Shown here: piece after piece, positions 8,484 through 17,969 of the stretch
How the letters are laid out: each line of letters begins with the position of its first letter
Position numbering within the stretch: the stretch's first letter is position 1
Assembly: GCF_003148385.1 (NCBI RefSeq)
Contig: NZ_CP029463.1
Location: forward strand, 2,418,001 to 2,482,000
Reading direction: 5' to 3'
Length of the DNA stretch: 64,000 nucleotides
From: Flavobacterium sediminis
GTDB taxonomy: Bacteria > Bacteroidota > Bacteroidia > Flavobacteriales > Flavobacteriaceae
The notes under the pieces: model-generated
What the model saw: only the letters and a program-made list of their open reading frames with translations
Database searches by the model: none
What the model was told of the DNA's origin: nothing
Made by a program: the position numbers and the translations under genes

Positions 8484-8516
8484 CCCATCCTGCCTAAAAA
8501 TAGGATGGGTTTTTTT
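8484..8516 (+). terminator. Strong intrinsic terminator after dnaJ
   Basis: CCCATCCT (8484-8491) pairs with AGGATGGG (8502-8509) and is followed by seven T residues. It separates grpE-dnaJ from the ABC transporter genes. Confidence 0.85.
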
Positions 8517-8567
8517 GTAACAATTCTTTACAAAACATTACTAACAGTAAAAAACTAAAATACTGTA

Positions 8568-9491
8568 ATGAACAATATTCTTGACGTTCAAAATGTAGTG
8601 AAACAATATGGTGATTTTACAGCCTTGAATAATGTTTCGCTTCAAGTCCCTAAAGGAAGTATTTATGGATTATTAGGACCTAACGGGGCTGGAAAAACTT
8701 CATTGATCCGAATCATTAATCAAATAACGATCCCGGATAGCGGAACTGTTCTGCTGGATGGAGAAAAGCTAAATTTGGAACATATTCAACATATTGGATA
8801 TTTGCCGGAAGAGAGAGGGTTGTACAAAACCATGAAAGTCGGTGAACAATGTTTGTATTTAGCACAGTTAAAAGGATTGTCAAAAGAAGAAGCACAGAAA
8901 CAGCTAAAATATTGGTTCGAAAAATTTGAAATAGAAGACTGGTGGAATAAAAAGATCCAGGAATTATCAAAAGGGATGGCACAGAAGATACAGTTTGTTG
9001 TAACGGTATTGCACCAACCCAAGCTATTGATCTTAGACGAACCTTTTTCAGGATTTGATCCCGTTAATGCTAATTTAATTAAAGACGAGATCATAGAATT
9101 GAATAAAAAAGGAACTTCCGTTATTTTTTCAACCCACCGAATGGAAAGTGTGGAAGAAATGTGTGATCATATTGCTTTAATAAATAAATCAAATAAACTG
9201 CTGGAAGGGAAATTAACGGATGTTAAACGCCAGTTCAGAAGCAACACGTTTCAGGTCGGTATTTTGACTAATAATGTTGAAGGTTTAATGTATCAGTTGA
9301 CTCAAAAGTTTACAGTGGGGCAAACGGATTTTAAATCTTTAGACAATGATCTGAAACTGGAAGTGCAGTTAGGCGAACATAAATCAAATGAGTTGTTGGA
9401 AATTTTAACTGCTTTCGGGCAGGTTACTCATTTTGTAGAAAAGATTCCAAGTGTTAACGATATATTTATTCAAACCGTAAGCAGCAAATAA
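8568..9491 (+). CDS. ABC transporter ATP-binding protein (NatA/DUF4162 type)
   Basis: This 307-residue ATPase has Walker A 'GLLGPNGAGKTSL' (about 34-46), the signature 'ELSKGMAQKIQF', Walker B 'LLILDEPFSGFDP' and the H-loop 'STHRMESVEEMCDH'. The C-terminal 80 residues (after 'LEGKLTDVKRQFRSNTF') look like the DUF4162 extension found on NatA-type exporters. The next gene, the membrane permease, overlaps its stop codon by one base (TAATG), so the two are translationally coupled and form one exporter. Substrate unknown; NatAB homologues have been linked to sodium or drug export, but that cannot be assumed here. Confidence 0.9.
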   Translation: MNNILDVQNVVKQYGDFTALNNVSLQVPKGSIYGLLGPNGAGKTSLIRIINQITIPDSGTVLLDGEKLNLEHIQHIGYLPEERGLYKTMKVGEQCLYLAQLKGLSKEEAQKQLKYWFEKFEIEDWWNKKIQELSKGMAQKIQFVVTVLHQPKLLILDEPFSGFDPVNANLIKDEIIELNKKGTSVIFSTHRMESVEEMCDHIALINKSNKLLEGKLTDVKRQFRSNTFQVGILTNNVEGLMYQLTQKFTVGQTDFKSLDNDLKLEVQLGEHKSNELLEILTAFGQVTHFVEKIPSVNDIFIQTVSSK

Positions 9492-10795
9492 TGAAAAAAT
9501 TATTCCTTATTATAAAAAGAGAATTTGTCGCAAAAGTGCGCAATAAATCATTTATTGTAATGACTTTTTTAAGTCCGCTTTTATTTGTTGGAATGGGAGT
9601 CTTAATAGGCGTTTTGGCTTCAATGAATAAAGATTCGGTGACAAAAATTGCGATTCATGACGAAGCCGGTTACCTAAAAGGGGATTTTAAAAGTGATAAA
9701 TTTACTGCCTATACTGATTTGTCGGCGATGCCATTTGAAACAGCTAAAGATACAGCAAGTAAAAGCTATGAAGGACTATTGTATATTCCTAAGGTGGATT
9801 CTATTCAGCAATTAAAAGACAAAGTAGAATACATATCAGAAGATAGCCCGAGTATTGAATTTATATCAAATGTGGAAACTGTTGTAGATTCAGCATTAAC
9901 ATCAGATAAATTAAAGAAGTTGGGATTTGATGCCGATAAAATTGAAGAAGCAAAAGCAAATTCAACTTTGAAATTATCAAAATTCTCCGGAGAAGAAAGT
10001 TTAAAAGGATTGAATGAGATCAAGATAGCTATCGGAGGTGTGATGGGATATCTGATTATGATGTTTATTATCATTTACGGAAATTTTGTTATGCGAAGTG
10101 TTATTGAAGAAAAGACCAATCGTATTATTGAGATTATCATTTCTTCTGTAAAACCATTCCAATTGATGATGGGTAAGATCATCGGGAATTCCTTAGCCGG
10201 AATCTTGCAATTTTTAATATGGGTGGTAGTCGGACTTATTTTGGCTTTTGTGGCTAAAAACTTTTTAGGCTTGGAATTAGGATCAGGTTCTGTTGACCCG
10301 GCGGCAGTAGAAATGGCTAAACAATCAGCAGATTTGTCTAAAATGCAATTGTATTTTAACGAAATCATGAATTTGCCTTTAGGGTTAATGATCGTTTCGT
10401 TTATAATTTATTTCATAGGCGGTTATTTCTTATACAGCTCCTTGTACGCTGCTATCGGAGCGGCTGTAGATTCTGAGACCGATTCGCAACAATTTTTATT
10501 ACCTATCGTCATGCCGTTAATGTTAGGGGTTTATATTGGTTTCTTTACAGTTATTAATGATCCTCATGGTACAGTTGCAACGGTATTCTCCTTGATTCCG
10601 TTTACTTCGCCTATCGTAATGCTGATGCGTATTCCGTTTGGAGTACCGCCTTGGCAAATTATTTTGTCAATGGTATTATTATTTGCTACCTTTACTTTAG
10701 TAGTGTGGTTTGCGTCTAAGATTTACAGAGTAGGAATATTGATGTACGGCAAACGTCCGACCTGGAAAGAATTGTATAAATGGCTGAAATATTAA
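9491..10795 (+). CDS. ABC-2 type permease (NatB-like)
   Basis: The 434-residue permease has one N-terminal helix ('SFIVMTFLSPLLFVGMGVLI', about 20-39) and a 140-residue extracytoplasmic domain. A bundle of five or more helices follows from about 180 ('GVMGYLIMMFIIIYGNFVM', 'LAGILQFLIWVVVGLILAF', 'GLMIVSFIIYFIGGYFLYSS', 'LLPIVMPLMLGVYIGFFTVI', 'IILSMVLLFATFTLVVWFA'). The motif 'RSVIEEKTNRIIEIIISSVKP' after the second helix is typical of ABC-2/NatB permeases. It works with the ATPase just upstream. The MscS-like gene starts one base after its stop, so all three are probably in one transcript. Confidence 0.9.
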   Translation: MKKLFLIIKREFVAKVRNKSFIVMTFLSPLLFVGMGVLIGVLASMNKDSVTKIAIHDEAGYLKGDFKSDKFTAYTDLSAMPFETAKDTASKSYEGLLYIPKVDSIQQLKDKVEYISEDSPSIEFISNVETVVDSALTSDKLKKLGFDADKIEEAKANSTLKLSKFSGEESLKGLNEIKIAIGGVMGYLIMMFIIIYGNFVMRSVIEEKTNRIIEIIISSVKPFQLMMGKIIGNSLAGILQFLIWVVVGLILAFVAKNFLGLELGSGSVDPAAVEMAKQSADLSKMQLYFNEIMNLPLGLMIVSFIIYFIGGYFLYSSLYAAIGAAVDSETDSQQFLLPIVMPLMLGVYIGFFTVINDPHGTVATVFSLIPFTSPIVMLMRIPFGVPPWQIILSMVLLFATFTLVVWFASKIYRVGILMYGKRPTWKELYKWLKY

Positions 10796-10796
10796 T

Positions 10797-11620
10797 ATGC
10801 GAAAGCAAATAATTGACTTTCTTTCATTCAAATTGATCGATACGGATAAAGTTGATTTTACCGTATGGAATCTATTGTTGTTAATTTTTGCACTTGTTTT
10901 TACAACCTATGCCCTGCGATTCATTCGGAATTTAATAACAAGAAGGTTACCGTTAGAAGATAAGAACAAGTTTGTCAGTGTCTTTCAATTCATTAAATAT
11001 ATAGCCTATATTATAGCAGTAATGTTTACACTACATTCTTCGGGGTAAACATTAATGTGTTTTTAACAGCTTCAGCTGCCGTTTTTGTTGGGATAGGTTT
11101 TGCGTTGCAAACTTTTTTTCAGGATATTATTTCCGGAATTTTAATGATTTTAGACCAATCGTTACACGTAGGAGATATTATTGAAGTTGATGGTAAAGTA
11201 GGTCAGGTTACCGAAATTAAATTACGAAGTACCCGTATGAAGACCCGTAACGATCGCATCATGATCATTCCTAACAATAAGTTTATGACTGATCCGTTGT
11301 TCAATTGGACACAAAATTCTAAGATCAATCGCGAGCAGGTTTCTGTAGGTGTGGCTTACGGGAGTGATGTCAATTTGGTTAAAAAAATATTGGAGCAATG
11401 TGTAGAAGGAGTAAACGGAGTGGTGACAACTAAATCTATTTTAGTGCTTTTTGAAGACTTTGGCGATTCATCACTTAACTTTTCAGTGTATTTTTACGTA
11501 CAAAATGGTATGGAAAGCCCTATCATTCAAAGTGAAATTCGTTTTAAGATCGACGAAGCGTTCCGAAGAAATAAAATTGAAATACCTTTCCCGCAACGAG
11601 ATATTCATATCATTAATTAA
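10797..11620 (+). pseudogene. MscS-family mechanosensitive channel, frameshifted
   Basis: Two reading frames together encode one small MscS-family protein. The first (10797-11048) has the N-terminal helices and stops at TAA after 'TLHSSG'; the second (from about 11057) carries the pore helix and beta domain ('VFVGIGFALQTFFQDIISG', 'VGDIIEVDGKVGQVTEI', 'RMKTRNDRIMIIPN'). Adding one G to the GGGG at 11042-11045 joins them as 'SSGVNINVFLTASAAVF', giving a 274-residue channel of normal size. Such channels release solutes under membrane tension. Either the gene is recently broken or the base call is wrong; several other genes here have the same defect, which favours the second reading. Confidence 0.85.
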
Positions 11621-11738
11621 ATTTTCAGAGCAATCATTTAGCCCGGAAAGTTTCAGTAGCTTATATAAGGTAGGATTTACATTCTCTTACTTTTTTACTA
11701 ACTTTATCCCCGTTGAGTAAAGTCTAAAAAAATAATAA

Positions 11739-12902
11739 ATGCCTAAAATATTAGTAATAGAAGACGAAGCCGCAATTCGTCGTGTGTTAAGTAAGATTCT
11801 TTCTGAAGAAAGTGATACTTATGAAGTGGAAGAAGCAGAAGATGGCTTACAAGGTGTCGAAAAGATCAAAAACGAAGATTACGATTTAGTGCTTTGTGAT
11901 ATAAAAATGCCGAAGATGGATGGGGTTGAAGTACTGGAAGCTGTAAAAAAAATAAAACCCGAAACTCCTATGGTCATGATTTCCGGGCATGGAGATCTGG
12001 AAACAGCAGTGAACACTATGCGTTTAGGAGCATTTGATTATATTTCAAAACCACCGGATCTGAACCGTTTACTCAATACCGTACGCAACGCATTAGATAA
12101 GAAACAACTGGTAGTTGAAAATAAAATTCTAAAGAAGAAAGTTTCCAAGAATTATGAAATGATAGGGGATAGCGATGCTATCAATCAAATTAAAGAAATG
12201 ATTGATAAAGTTGCTCCGACAGATGCCCGGGTTTTGATTACGGGACCTAACGGAACCGGAAAAGAATTAGTGGCACATCAGTTGCATGAAAAAAGTAACC
12301 GTTCGGCAAAGCCGATAGTTGAGGTAAATTGTGCTGCCATTCCGTCTGAGTTGATTGAAAGTGAATTGTTCGGGCACATAAAAGGAGCTTTTACATCTGC
12401 GGTAAAGGATCGGGCCGGAAAATTTGAAGCGGCTAACGGAGGTACTATCTTCTTGGATGAAATAGGAGATATGAGCTTGCCGGCACAGGCCAAAGTATTA
12501 AGAGCCCTACAGGAAAATCTGATCCAGAGAGTAGGGGCTGACAAAGATATTAAAGTTGATGTACGGGTAATTGCAGCAACGAATAAAGATCTGAAAAAAG
12601 AGATTGAGGAAGGACGTTTTCGGGAAGACTTATACCATCGTTTAGCTGTTATTTTAATTAAAGTTCCGGCACTGAATGATAGAAGGGAAGATATTCCGAA
12701 GCTTTTGGAACATTTTGCAGAGAAAATAGCAGGTGAACAAGGAACATTGGTTAAGTCTTTTTCAGATAAAGCGATTCAATTGCTACAGGAGTATGACTGG
12801 ACAGGTAATATACGTGAATTACGAAACGTGGTGGAGCGATTGATTATTTTGGGAGGAAATGAAATTTCTGAACAAGATGTAAAATTATTCGCTTCCAAGT
12901 AA
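11739..12902 (+). CDS. Sigma-54-type response regulator without DNA-binding domain
   Basis: The protein has 387 residues. A receiver domain (1-120) has the phosphoacceptor Asp in 'DLVLCDIKMPKMDG' and the conserved Lys in 'FDYISKPPD'. An AAA+ domain (about 138-375) has Walker A 'ITGPNGTGKELVAHQL', 'ESELFGHIKGAFTSA' and Walker B 'NGGTIFLDEIGDM'. The sigma-54 contact loop reads GAFTSA rather than GAFTGA. The protein ends shortly after 'GNIRELRNVVERLIIL', so the usual Fis-type helix-turn-helix is missing. It may act from solution or through a partner. The partner kinase is not adjacent; DEAD-like and DUF2007 genes follow closely. Confidence 0.85.
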   Translation: MPKILVIEDEAAIRRVLSKILSEESDTYEVEEAEDGLQGVEKIKNEDYDLVLCDIKMPKMDGVEVLEAVKKIKPETPMVMISGHGDLETAVNTMRLGAFDYISKPPDLNRLLNTVRNALDKKQLVVENKILKKKVSKNYEMIGDSDAINQIKEMIDKVAPTDARVLITGPNGTGKELVAHQLHEKSNRSAKPIVEVNCAAIPSELIESELFGHIKGAFTSAVKDRAGKFEAANGGTIFLDEIGDMSLPAQAKVLRALQENLIQRVGADKDIKVDVRVIAATNKDLKKEIEEGRFREDLYHRLAVILIKVPALNDRREDIPKLLEHFAEKIAGEQGTLVKSFSDKAIQLLQEYDWTGNIRELRNVVERLIILGGNEISEQDVKLFASK

Positions 12903-12934
12903 ATTATAAGTACAATTCATCAGTAACAGAATAA

Positions 12935-13549
12935 ATGCAACTCAAAAAGATAAATACAAATTTGCAAAAAGCTTTAGTAGAAAACGGTTTTACGGAAGCC
13001 AATGAATTGCAACAGGAAACTTTTTCACCGATAAAGAGCGGAACAGATTTAGTTATTCAAAGTCTGAAAGGAACGGGAAAGACAACAACATTAGTACTGA
13101 ATATCATTCAAAAACTGAAAGAACCGGCAGAAGAATCGCCCCGTGCTTTGATCATGGTAGAGGATAAGCAGAAAGTACTGGAAATAGGTGAACTGTTTGA
13201 GAAGTTAAATAAGTACAATAAACTTCGTATTTTTAGTACCCATGATAAAACGGATATTGACGAAGATAAAAATGAGATTTCTGCCGGAATAGATGTTTTA
13301 ATAGGTACACCTAACCGTTTGAACCAAATGTTTTCCGGAGCCGGATATAATGTCAATAAACTACAAATTATAGCATTTGACGATCTGGACAGTATGCTTA
13401 AAAGCCGATACGATTCAATTATATTAAGGTTGTTGTCAAGTATGGAAAAAGGGCAGCGATTGTTCTTTTGTTCACAGATCACAGAAAGAGTAGAAACAGT
13501 AGCTTTAAACGACGAAGAAAGAGAACCTCTATTTTATGAAATGGAATAA
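12935..13549 (+). CDS. Single-domain DEAD-box-helicase-like protein
   Basis: This 204-residue protein corresponds to the first RecA-like domain of DEAD-box helicases: a Q-motif-like start ('FTEANELQQETFSPI', about 18-32), Walker A 'SLKGTGKTTTLVLNI' and 'LIGTPNRLNQMF' (motif Ib-like). Motif II reads DDLD instead of DEAD ('IIAFDDLDSM'), and motif III (SAT) reads CSQ. The second RecA domain is absent, so it cannot be a complete helicase. ATP binding looks possible; hydrolysis is doubtful. It sits between a response regulator and a DUF2007 gene. Its role is unknown, although such short proteins may be a conserved flavobacterial family. Confidence 0.75.
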   Translation: MQLKKINTNLQKALVENGFTEANELQQETFSPIKSGTDLVIQSLKGTGKTTTLVLNIIQKLKEPAEESPRALIMVEDKQKVLEIGELFEKLNKYNKLRIFSTHDKTDIDEDKNEISAGIDVLIGTPNRLNQMFSGAGYNVNKLQIIAFDDLDSMLKSRYDSIILRLLSSMEKGQRLFFCSQITERVETVALNDEEREPLFYEME

Positions 13550-13560
13550 AAATGTAAGTT

Positions 13561-13767
13561 ATGGAAGAAATTAAAATATTTTCAGGAAGCGAGATTGAAG
13601 CTTTAGCCGTAAAGCAACAATTAGAAGAAAGAGGAATAGAACCTATTGTGAAAAATGGGTATGAATCTGCCAGACTGGCCGGCTTCGGGAATACAGATGC
13701 AGCAGTTGAATTGTATGTTACAGAAGAAGAATATGAAAAAATAAAAGATATTCTTGACAAACTTTAA
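13561..13767 (+). CDS. DUF2007 putative signal-transducing protein
   Basis: A 68-residue protein matching DUF2007: 'IKIFSGSEIEALAVKQQLEE' near the start, 'GIEPIVKNGYESA' in the middle, and 'VELYVTEEEYEKIKDIL' at the end. The family has a small ferredoxin-like fold and is annotated only as putative signal transducing. The start lies 11 bp after the DEAD-like gene, so the two are probably co-transcribed. Its last four bases overlap the 3' end of the convergent MFS gene. Confidence 0.8.
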   Translation: MEEIKIFSGSEIEALAVKQQLEERGIEPIVKNGYESARLAGFGNTDAAVELYVTEEEYEKIKDILDKL

Positions 13768-15005
13768 AAAGAAATTTTAAGACGACTTACAATCAAGGCA
13801 ATCAGAAAACCGAAAATTCCGATTAAGGCAAAAGAATACTTTAAGCTGGTTGCTTCAGCGATAAAACCTATTACAGGTGGCCCGATTAAAAAACCTAAAA
13901 AACTGATACTGGAAACAATTGTCAGAGCAATTCCGGGAGCAACTTTCTCTGATCTTCCGGCAGCGTTGAACATGATCGGTACAACATTGGCTACGCCGAA
14001 ACCGACTAACATAAATGCTAAAGTACAGCTGATTAAATGGGGAAGCAAAACAGCAATGTATAAACCTGTTGAAATAGCAATACCACTATAGATAAGTACT
14101 TTTTTAGAGCCGAATTTAACGACTAAATAATCGCTTAAGAATCTTCCGGATGCCATTGTGATCATAAAAGAAGTATAGCCTAATATAACTAAGTTTTCCG
14201 GAGCTTTTATGATCTCTTTAAAATAAACACCACTCCAGTCAAACATTATCCCTTCACTAGCCATACCACAAAAGCAAATGATTCCGAACCAGATTAAATT
14301 GGAATCAGAAATTTTAAAAAAGGAGGAGCTGTTTTTTGAAGCGCTATCCGTTTGGTCTTCTTTTTTAACTTTTTTTGATTTAACTAACCAAGAACCGTTA
14401 AAGAGAACGATCAATACTATAATTAAGAAGACCAAGATAAAATGAACAAATGGTCTTAAATGCAAAGAAATCATGAAAAGACCAAAAAGAGCACCGCTAA
14501 ATCCTGCTAAACTCCAGGAACCGTGAAAACTTCCCATAATCGGTTTGTTTAACAGTTGTTGGGTGACAACTCCCTGAGTATTGACAGCAATATTGCAGAA
14601 GTTACCAAAGAAACCAAAGAAAAATAAACTGAGGGCTAAGCTGTAAACCGTGTCTGAAAATCCGGCGATAATTAAGAAAAAGGCATATAACAATAAACCG
14701 AAAATAGCGATCTTATTACTGCCATAGCGAGTTACCACCTTGCCGGAAAAGGGCATTGCCAGAATTTGTCCCACAGGAATTGCAAAAAGGAGTGATCCAA
14801 GATCTGCTTCGGATAAATTTAAAAAAGTTTTGATGTCAGGAATCCTGCTAGCCCAACTGGCAAAGCAAAAACCCATTCCGAAAAAGAAAAGAGCTGTAGC
14901 TAATAGTATTCTGTGCTGTGCCGATAAACCAAGATTTTTGAACCTTTTCTTAAACTTGGTTTTGGAAGCGATCAATTCTATAAAGCGATAATTGAATAAA
15001 GGCAT
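13764..15005 (-). CDS. MFS transporter
   Basis: A 413-residue integral membrane protein with about twelve hydrophobic segments. The N-terminal part has 'FFFGMGFCFASWASRIPDIK' and the MFS loop 2-3 region 'MPFSGKVVTRYGSNKIAIFG'. The second half begins after a charged linker (about 208-222, rich in Lys/Ser) and has the corresponding 'FLSDYLVVKFGSKKVLIYSG'. It resembles flavobacterial YbjJ-like MFS proteins, but the substrate cannot be told from sequence. It is monocistronic, with its own upstream region facing the DUF4197 gene terminator. Confidence 0.85.
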   Translation of the reverse strand: MPLFNYRFIELIASKTKFKKRFKNLGLSAQHRILLATALFFFGMGFCFASWASRIPDIKTFLNLSEADLGSLLFAIPVGQILAMPFSGKVVTRYGSNKIAIFGLLLYAFFLIIAGFSDTVYSLALSLFFFGFFGNFCNIAVNTQGVVTQQLLNKPIMGSFHGSWSLAGFSGALFGLFMISLHLRPFVHFILVFLIIVLIVLFNGSWLVKSKKVKKEDQTDSASKNSSSFFKISDSNLIWFGIICFCGMASEGIMFDWSGVYFKEIIKAPENLVILGYTSFMITMASGRFLSDYLVVKFGSKKVLIYSGIAISTGLYIAVLLPHLISCTLAFMLVGFGVANVVPIMFNAAGRSEKVAPGIALTIVSSISFLGFLIGPPVIGFIAEATSLKYSFALIGIFGFLIALIVSRLKISF

Positions 15006-15081
15006 ATTTTACAACATTAGAATACTATAAAAATAGTAAGTTAAACAATAGGTTGGTAATACTATTTTATACAAAAGCAAT

Positions 15082-15113
15082 AAAAAAACAGACCATTAAA
15101 AAAATGGTCTGTT
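15082..15113 (-). terminator. Terminator after the DUF4197 gene
   Basis: AACAGACCATT (15088-15098) pairs with AATGGTCTGTT (15103-15113). Seven A residues to its left read as a T-run on the minus strand, just past the stop at 15143. Confidence 0.8.
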
Positions 15114-15142
15114 GAATACGGACAGATAAATGACCGTATATT

Positions 15143-15883
15143 TTAATCTTGTAATTTAAATACTTTTTGAAGTAATTCAGTTGTTCTGGAGTCAATAGAG
15201 CTTCTGATCTCTTTTTCTTCTACAGCTATCATCGTAAAAACCCCTGATAAAGCCTTTTGAGTAACATAATCGTTCAGATCCGGATTAACTTTGGAAACAA
15301 AAGGTAAGCCGTTATATTTTGTAATGATCTTACTCCAAATAGCATCAGCACCTACTTTTCCTAATGATTCTTTTACCACCGGATTAAATTTAGCATACAG
15401 ATCTGTTGTAGTTGTATTTTCTAAATAAGTGGTGGCGGCATTCTCTTCTCCCATTAAAATATCTTTAGCATCTGTTATAGACATGGAAGTAATAGCATTA
15501 GTGAAAATAGGAGTTGCTTCCTTTACAGCCTCTTCAGCAGCCCGGTTCAGCGATTTAATTCCTTCGTCAGCCAGGTCACTCATTCCCATTTTACGCAAAG
15601 TAGCATCTACTTTTTGTAACTCATCCGGAAGCAAAATTTTTACCGCTTCGTTTTTATAGAATCCGTCTACTGCGGTAAGTTTTGTCACTTGTTCAGAAAC
15701 TCCTTTGTTTAAAGCTTCTTTAAGTGCAGCACTGATATCAGTATTGCTTAGAGAAATCCCGGAAGTGGAAGATGTAGTAGAAGTAGTTGAATTTAGTTTT
15801 TCTTCCGCTTTTTTTAATAAATCTTTAAACTGAGCGTTTGAAAATACAGGAAGTAGAACTAAAGCAAAAATAATTTTTTTCAT
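15143..15883 (-). CDS. DUF4197 secreted protein
   Basis: Taking the ATG at 15883 as start gives 246 residues with a clean signal peptide (MKKIIFALVLLPVFSNAQ); an upstream in-frame start at 15907 would add eight residues before it. The rest matches DUF4197: 'SAALKEALNKGVSEQVTKL', 'DGFYKNEAVKILLPDEL', 'MGMSDLADEGIKSLNRAAEEA', 'AKDILMGEENAATTYLENTT' and a C-terminal 'KALSGVFTMIAVEEKEIR'. It is mostly helical and periplasmic. Function is unknown. A strong terminator follows. Confidence 0.85.
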   Translation of the reverse strand: MKKIIFALVLLPVFSNAQFKDLLKKAEEKLNSTTSTTSSTSGISLSNTDISAALKEALNKGVSEQVTKLTAVDGFYKNEAVKILLPDELQKVDATLRKMGMSDLADEGIKSLNRAAEEAVKEATPIFTNAITSMSITDAKDILMGEENAATTYLENTTTTDLYAKFNPVVKESLGKVGADAIWSKIITKYNGLPFVSKVNPDLNDYVTQKALSGVFTMIAVEEKEIRSSIDSRTTELLQKVFKLQD

Positions 15884-16161
15884 CAGATACCATTTATGGT
15901 TAAACATTTTTTCAATTGTATAGCATGAAGTATGCCAATATTCATGAATTCATTAATAGATCAAAAATAATAAATTCTGTATACTAAGGTTCTTAGTAAG
16001 TTGTTAAAGTACGAATGAATGTAAAAAATGTTAAATATTGCTAAAATACTATATATTGTGGTGTTAAAATGAATTTTGTAAAAATATATAGATAAATTTT
16101 TAATAGTTTTATAAAACTAACACAAGAATAAATATAAAACGAACCAAATTAACTGTAAAAA

Positions 16162-17856
16162 ATGAAAAATACGTTTAAGCAAATTACTCAAATTATACAA
16201 AACAGAACATTTGAACAACTGGAAAACATAACAATTGATAAACCCGAATATTTTAATTGGGCTTCCGAAATATTTGAAGACATTCATGTAAAAAATACGC
16301 CGGATAAAACAGCTTTGTTATGGACAGACGGGGAGGAAACAGTTTCTTATTCGTATCTTCAAATGAGTCAAAACTGTAATCAACTACTCAATTTTTTACG
16401 AAATAAAGGCGTTGAGCAGGGCGATATCATTTTAACACAGTTGATGTTGCAACCCATTAGCTGGGCTGCAACATTAGCAACTATTAAGGGAGGTTTGCAA
16501 ATGATTCCTACAGCGACGATCATGGGAGTTCAGGATTTAGCCTATCGCTTTGAAAAAACATTACCTAAAGTCATTATTTCAGATATGAATAATGCCCACA
16601 AAACAGATGAAGCTGAAGCGGTTTCCGGATCTAAAATCTCGGTGAAGATTATTTGCGATGGTGTCAGAGAAGGATGGTATACTCTGGAAGATATTGAAAA
16701 AGAAAGTACAGTGGCCGAAGCTGTGGCTACCAAAGCGAATGATATTTTATTTATGTTCTTTACTTCCGGGACAACAGGTATGCCTAAAATTGTGTGCCAC
16801 ACTCATTTTTCATATCCGGTAGGGCATTTAACAACAACAACATGGATAGGGTTAACGGAAAACGATGTACATTATAATATTTCACAGCCGGGTTGGGCTA
16901 AATTTGCCTGGAGTAGCTTTTTTGCACCTTGGAATGTTGGCGCAGCGATCTTTGCATATCATACAAACAATCGTTTTGATGCCGCAACCACACTTGGACT
17001 GATTTCAAAGCATAAAATTACCACTTTATGTGCGCCGCCAACAGTTTTGCGTTTGTTTATTCAAGAGGATGTTAAGTCTTATCCTTTTTCATTAAGAGAA
17101 TGTGTGGCAGCGGGCGAACCTTTAAATCCGGAAATCATAGAGGCATGGAAAGACGCAACCGGAGTTCTCATTCGAGATGGTTTCGGGCAAACTGAAAGTA
17201 CCTGTATGGTTGCAAACTTACCGGGACAAAAGGTAAAATTCGGATCTATGGGAAAACCAACTTTTTTATACGATGTGGTCATAGCAGACAACGATGGTAA
17301 TATTCTGCCGGATAACGAAGAAGGAAATATTTGTGTACGAATGGAACGAGGTGAAACAGCTAACGGAATTTTTAAAGGGTACCTTTTTGATAAAGAAAGA
17401 GAAGCAAAAGCCTTTCACAGTGGGTTGTATTATACCGGAGATAAGGCTTATCGGGATGCGGAAGGTTATATTTGGTTTATAGGTCGTGACGATGACGTAA
17501 TTAAAGCGTCTGATTATCGTATCGGACCATTTGAAGTAGAGAGTGTTTTGCTGGAACATCATGCCGTAATAGAATCGGCAGTGGTAGGCTCACCACATCC
17601 TATTAAAGGGCATGAGGTAAAAGCATTTGTAGTTTTACATCAGGAACACGAACCTACGGAACATTTGGCAATTGACATTTTTACCTTTAGCAGAAGTTAT
17701 CTGGCGCCATATAAAATGCCAAGGATCATTGAATTTGTTGCCGAGTTGCCTAAAACGATCAGCGGTAAGATACGACGTGTAGAACTCAGAGCATCAGAAG
17801 CAGAAAATAAGGCTAAACAATCCGGATCAGATAGCGAATTTTTCTATTCTAAATAA
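16162..17856 (+). CDS. AMP-forming acyl-CoA synthetase (medium/short-chain type)
   Basis: A 564-residue ANL-superfamily ligase. The phosphate-binding loop is 'FFTSGTTGMPKIVCHTH' (about 196-212). Further motifs are 'GFGQTES' for the adenine/acyl site, 'YTGDKAYRDAEGYIWFIGRDDDVIKASDYRIG' (hinge and A8 region, split here as two blocks) and the catalytic lysine region 'LPKTISGKIRRVELR' near the C-terminus. It joins a carboxylic acid to CoA using ATP. It lacks the ACS N-terminal region of true acetyl-CoA synthetases and resembles medium-chain AcsM-type enzymes. icmF follows 113 bp downstream, which suggests it supplies isobutyryl-, propionyl- or a related branched acyl-CoA; that link is inferred from context. 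Confidence 0.85.
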   Translation: MKNTFKQITQIIQNRTFEQLENITIDKPEYFNWASEIFEDIHVKNTPDKTALLWTDGEETVSYSYLQMSQNCNQLLNFLRNKGVEQGDIILTQLMLQPISWAATLATIKGGLQMIPTATIMGVQDLAYRFEKTLPKVIISDMNNAHKTDEAEAVSGSKISVKIICDGVREGWYTLEDIEKESTVAEAVATKANDILFMFFTSGTTGMPKIVCHTHFSYPVGHLTTTTWIGLTENDVHYNISQPGWAKFAWSSFFAPWNVGAAIFAYHTNNRFDAATTLGLISKHKITTLCAPPTVLRLFIQEDVKSYPFSLRECVAAGEPLNPEIIEAWKDATGVLIRDGFGQTESTCMVANLPGQKVKFGSMGKPTFLYDVVIADNDGNILPDNEEGNICVRMERGETANGIFKGYLFDKEREAKAFHSGLYYTGDKAYRDAEGYIWFIGRDDDVIKASDYRIGPFEVESVLLEHHAVIESAVVGSPHPIKGHEVKAFVVLHQEHEPTEHLAIDIFTFSRSYLAPYKMPRIIEFVAELPKTISGKIRRVELRASEAENKAKQSGSDSEFFYSK

Positions 17857-17969
17857 CAAAATGAAATTATTATTGATAAAGCCTTAAAGCAAAGCTTTGT
17901 TTACGTTAAATATTTTACGAAAACGTAATAATTGATTACCTTGCAGACCCAAAATAACAAAAACTAAAA

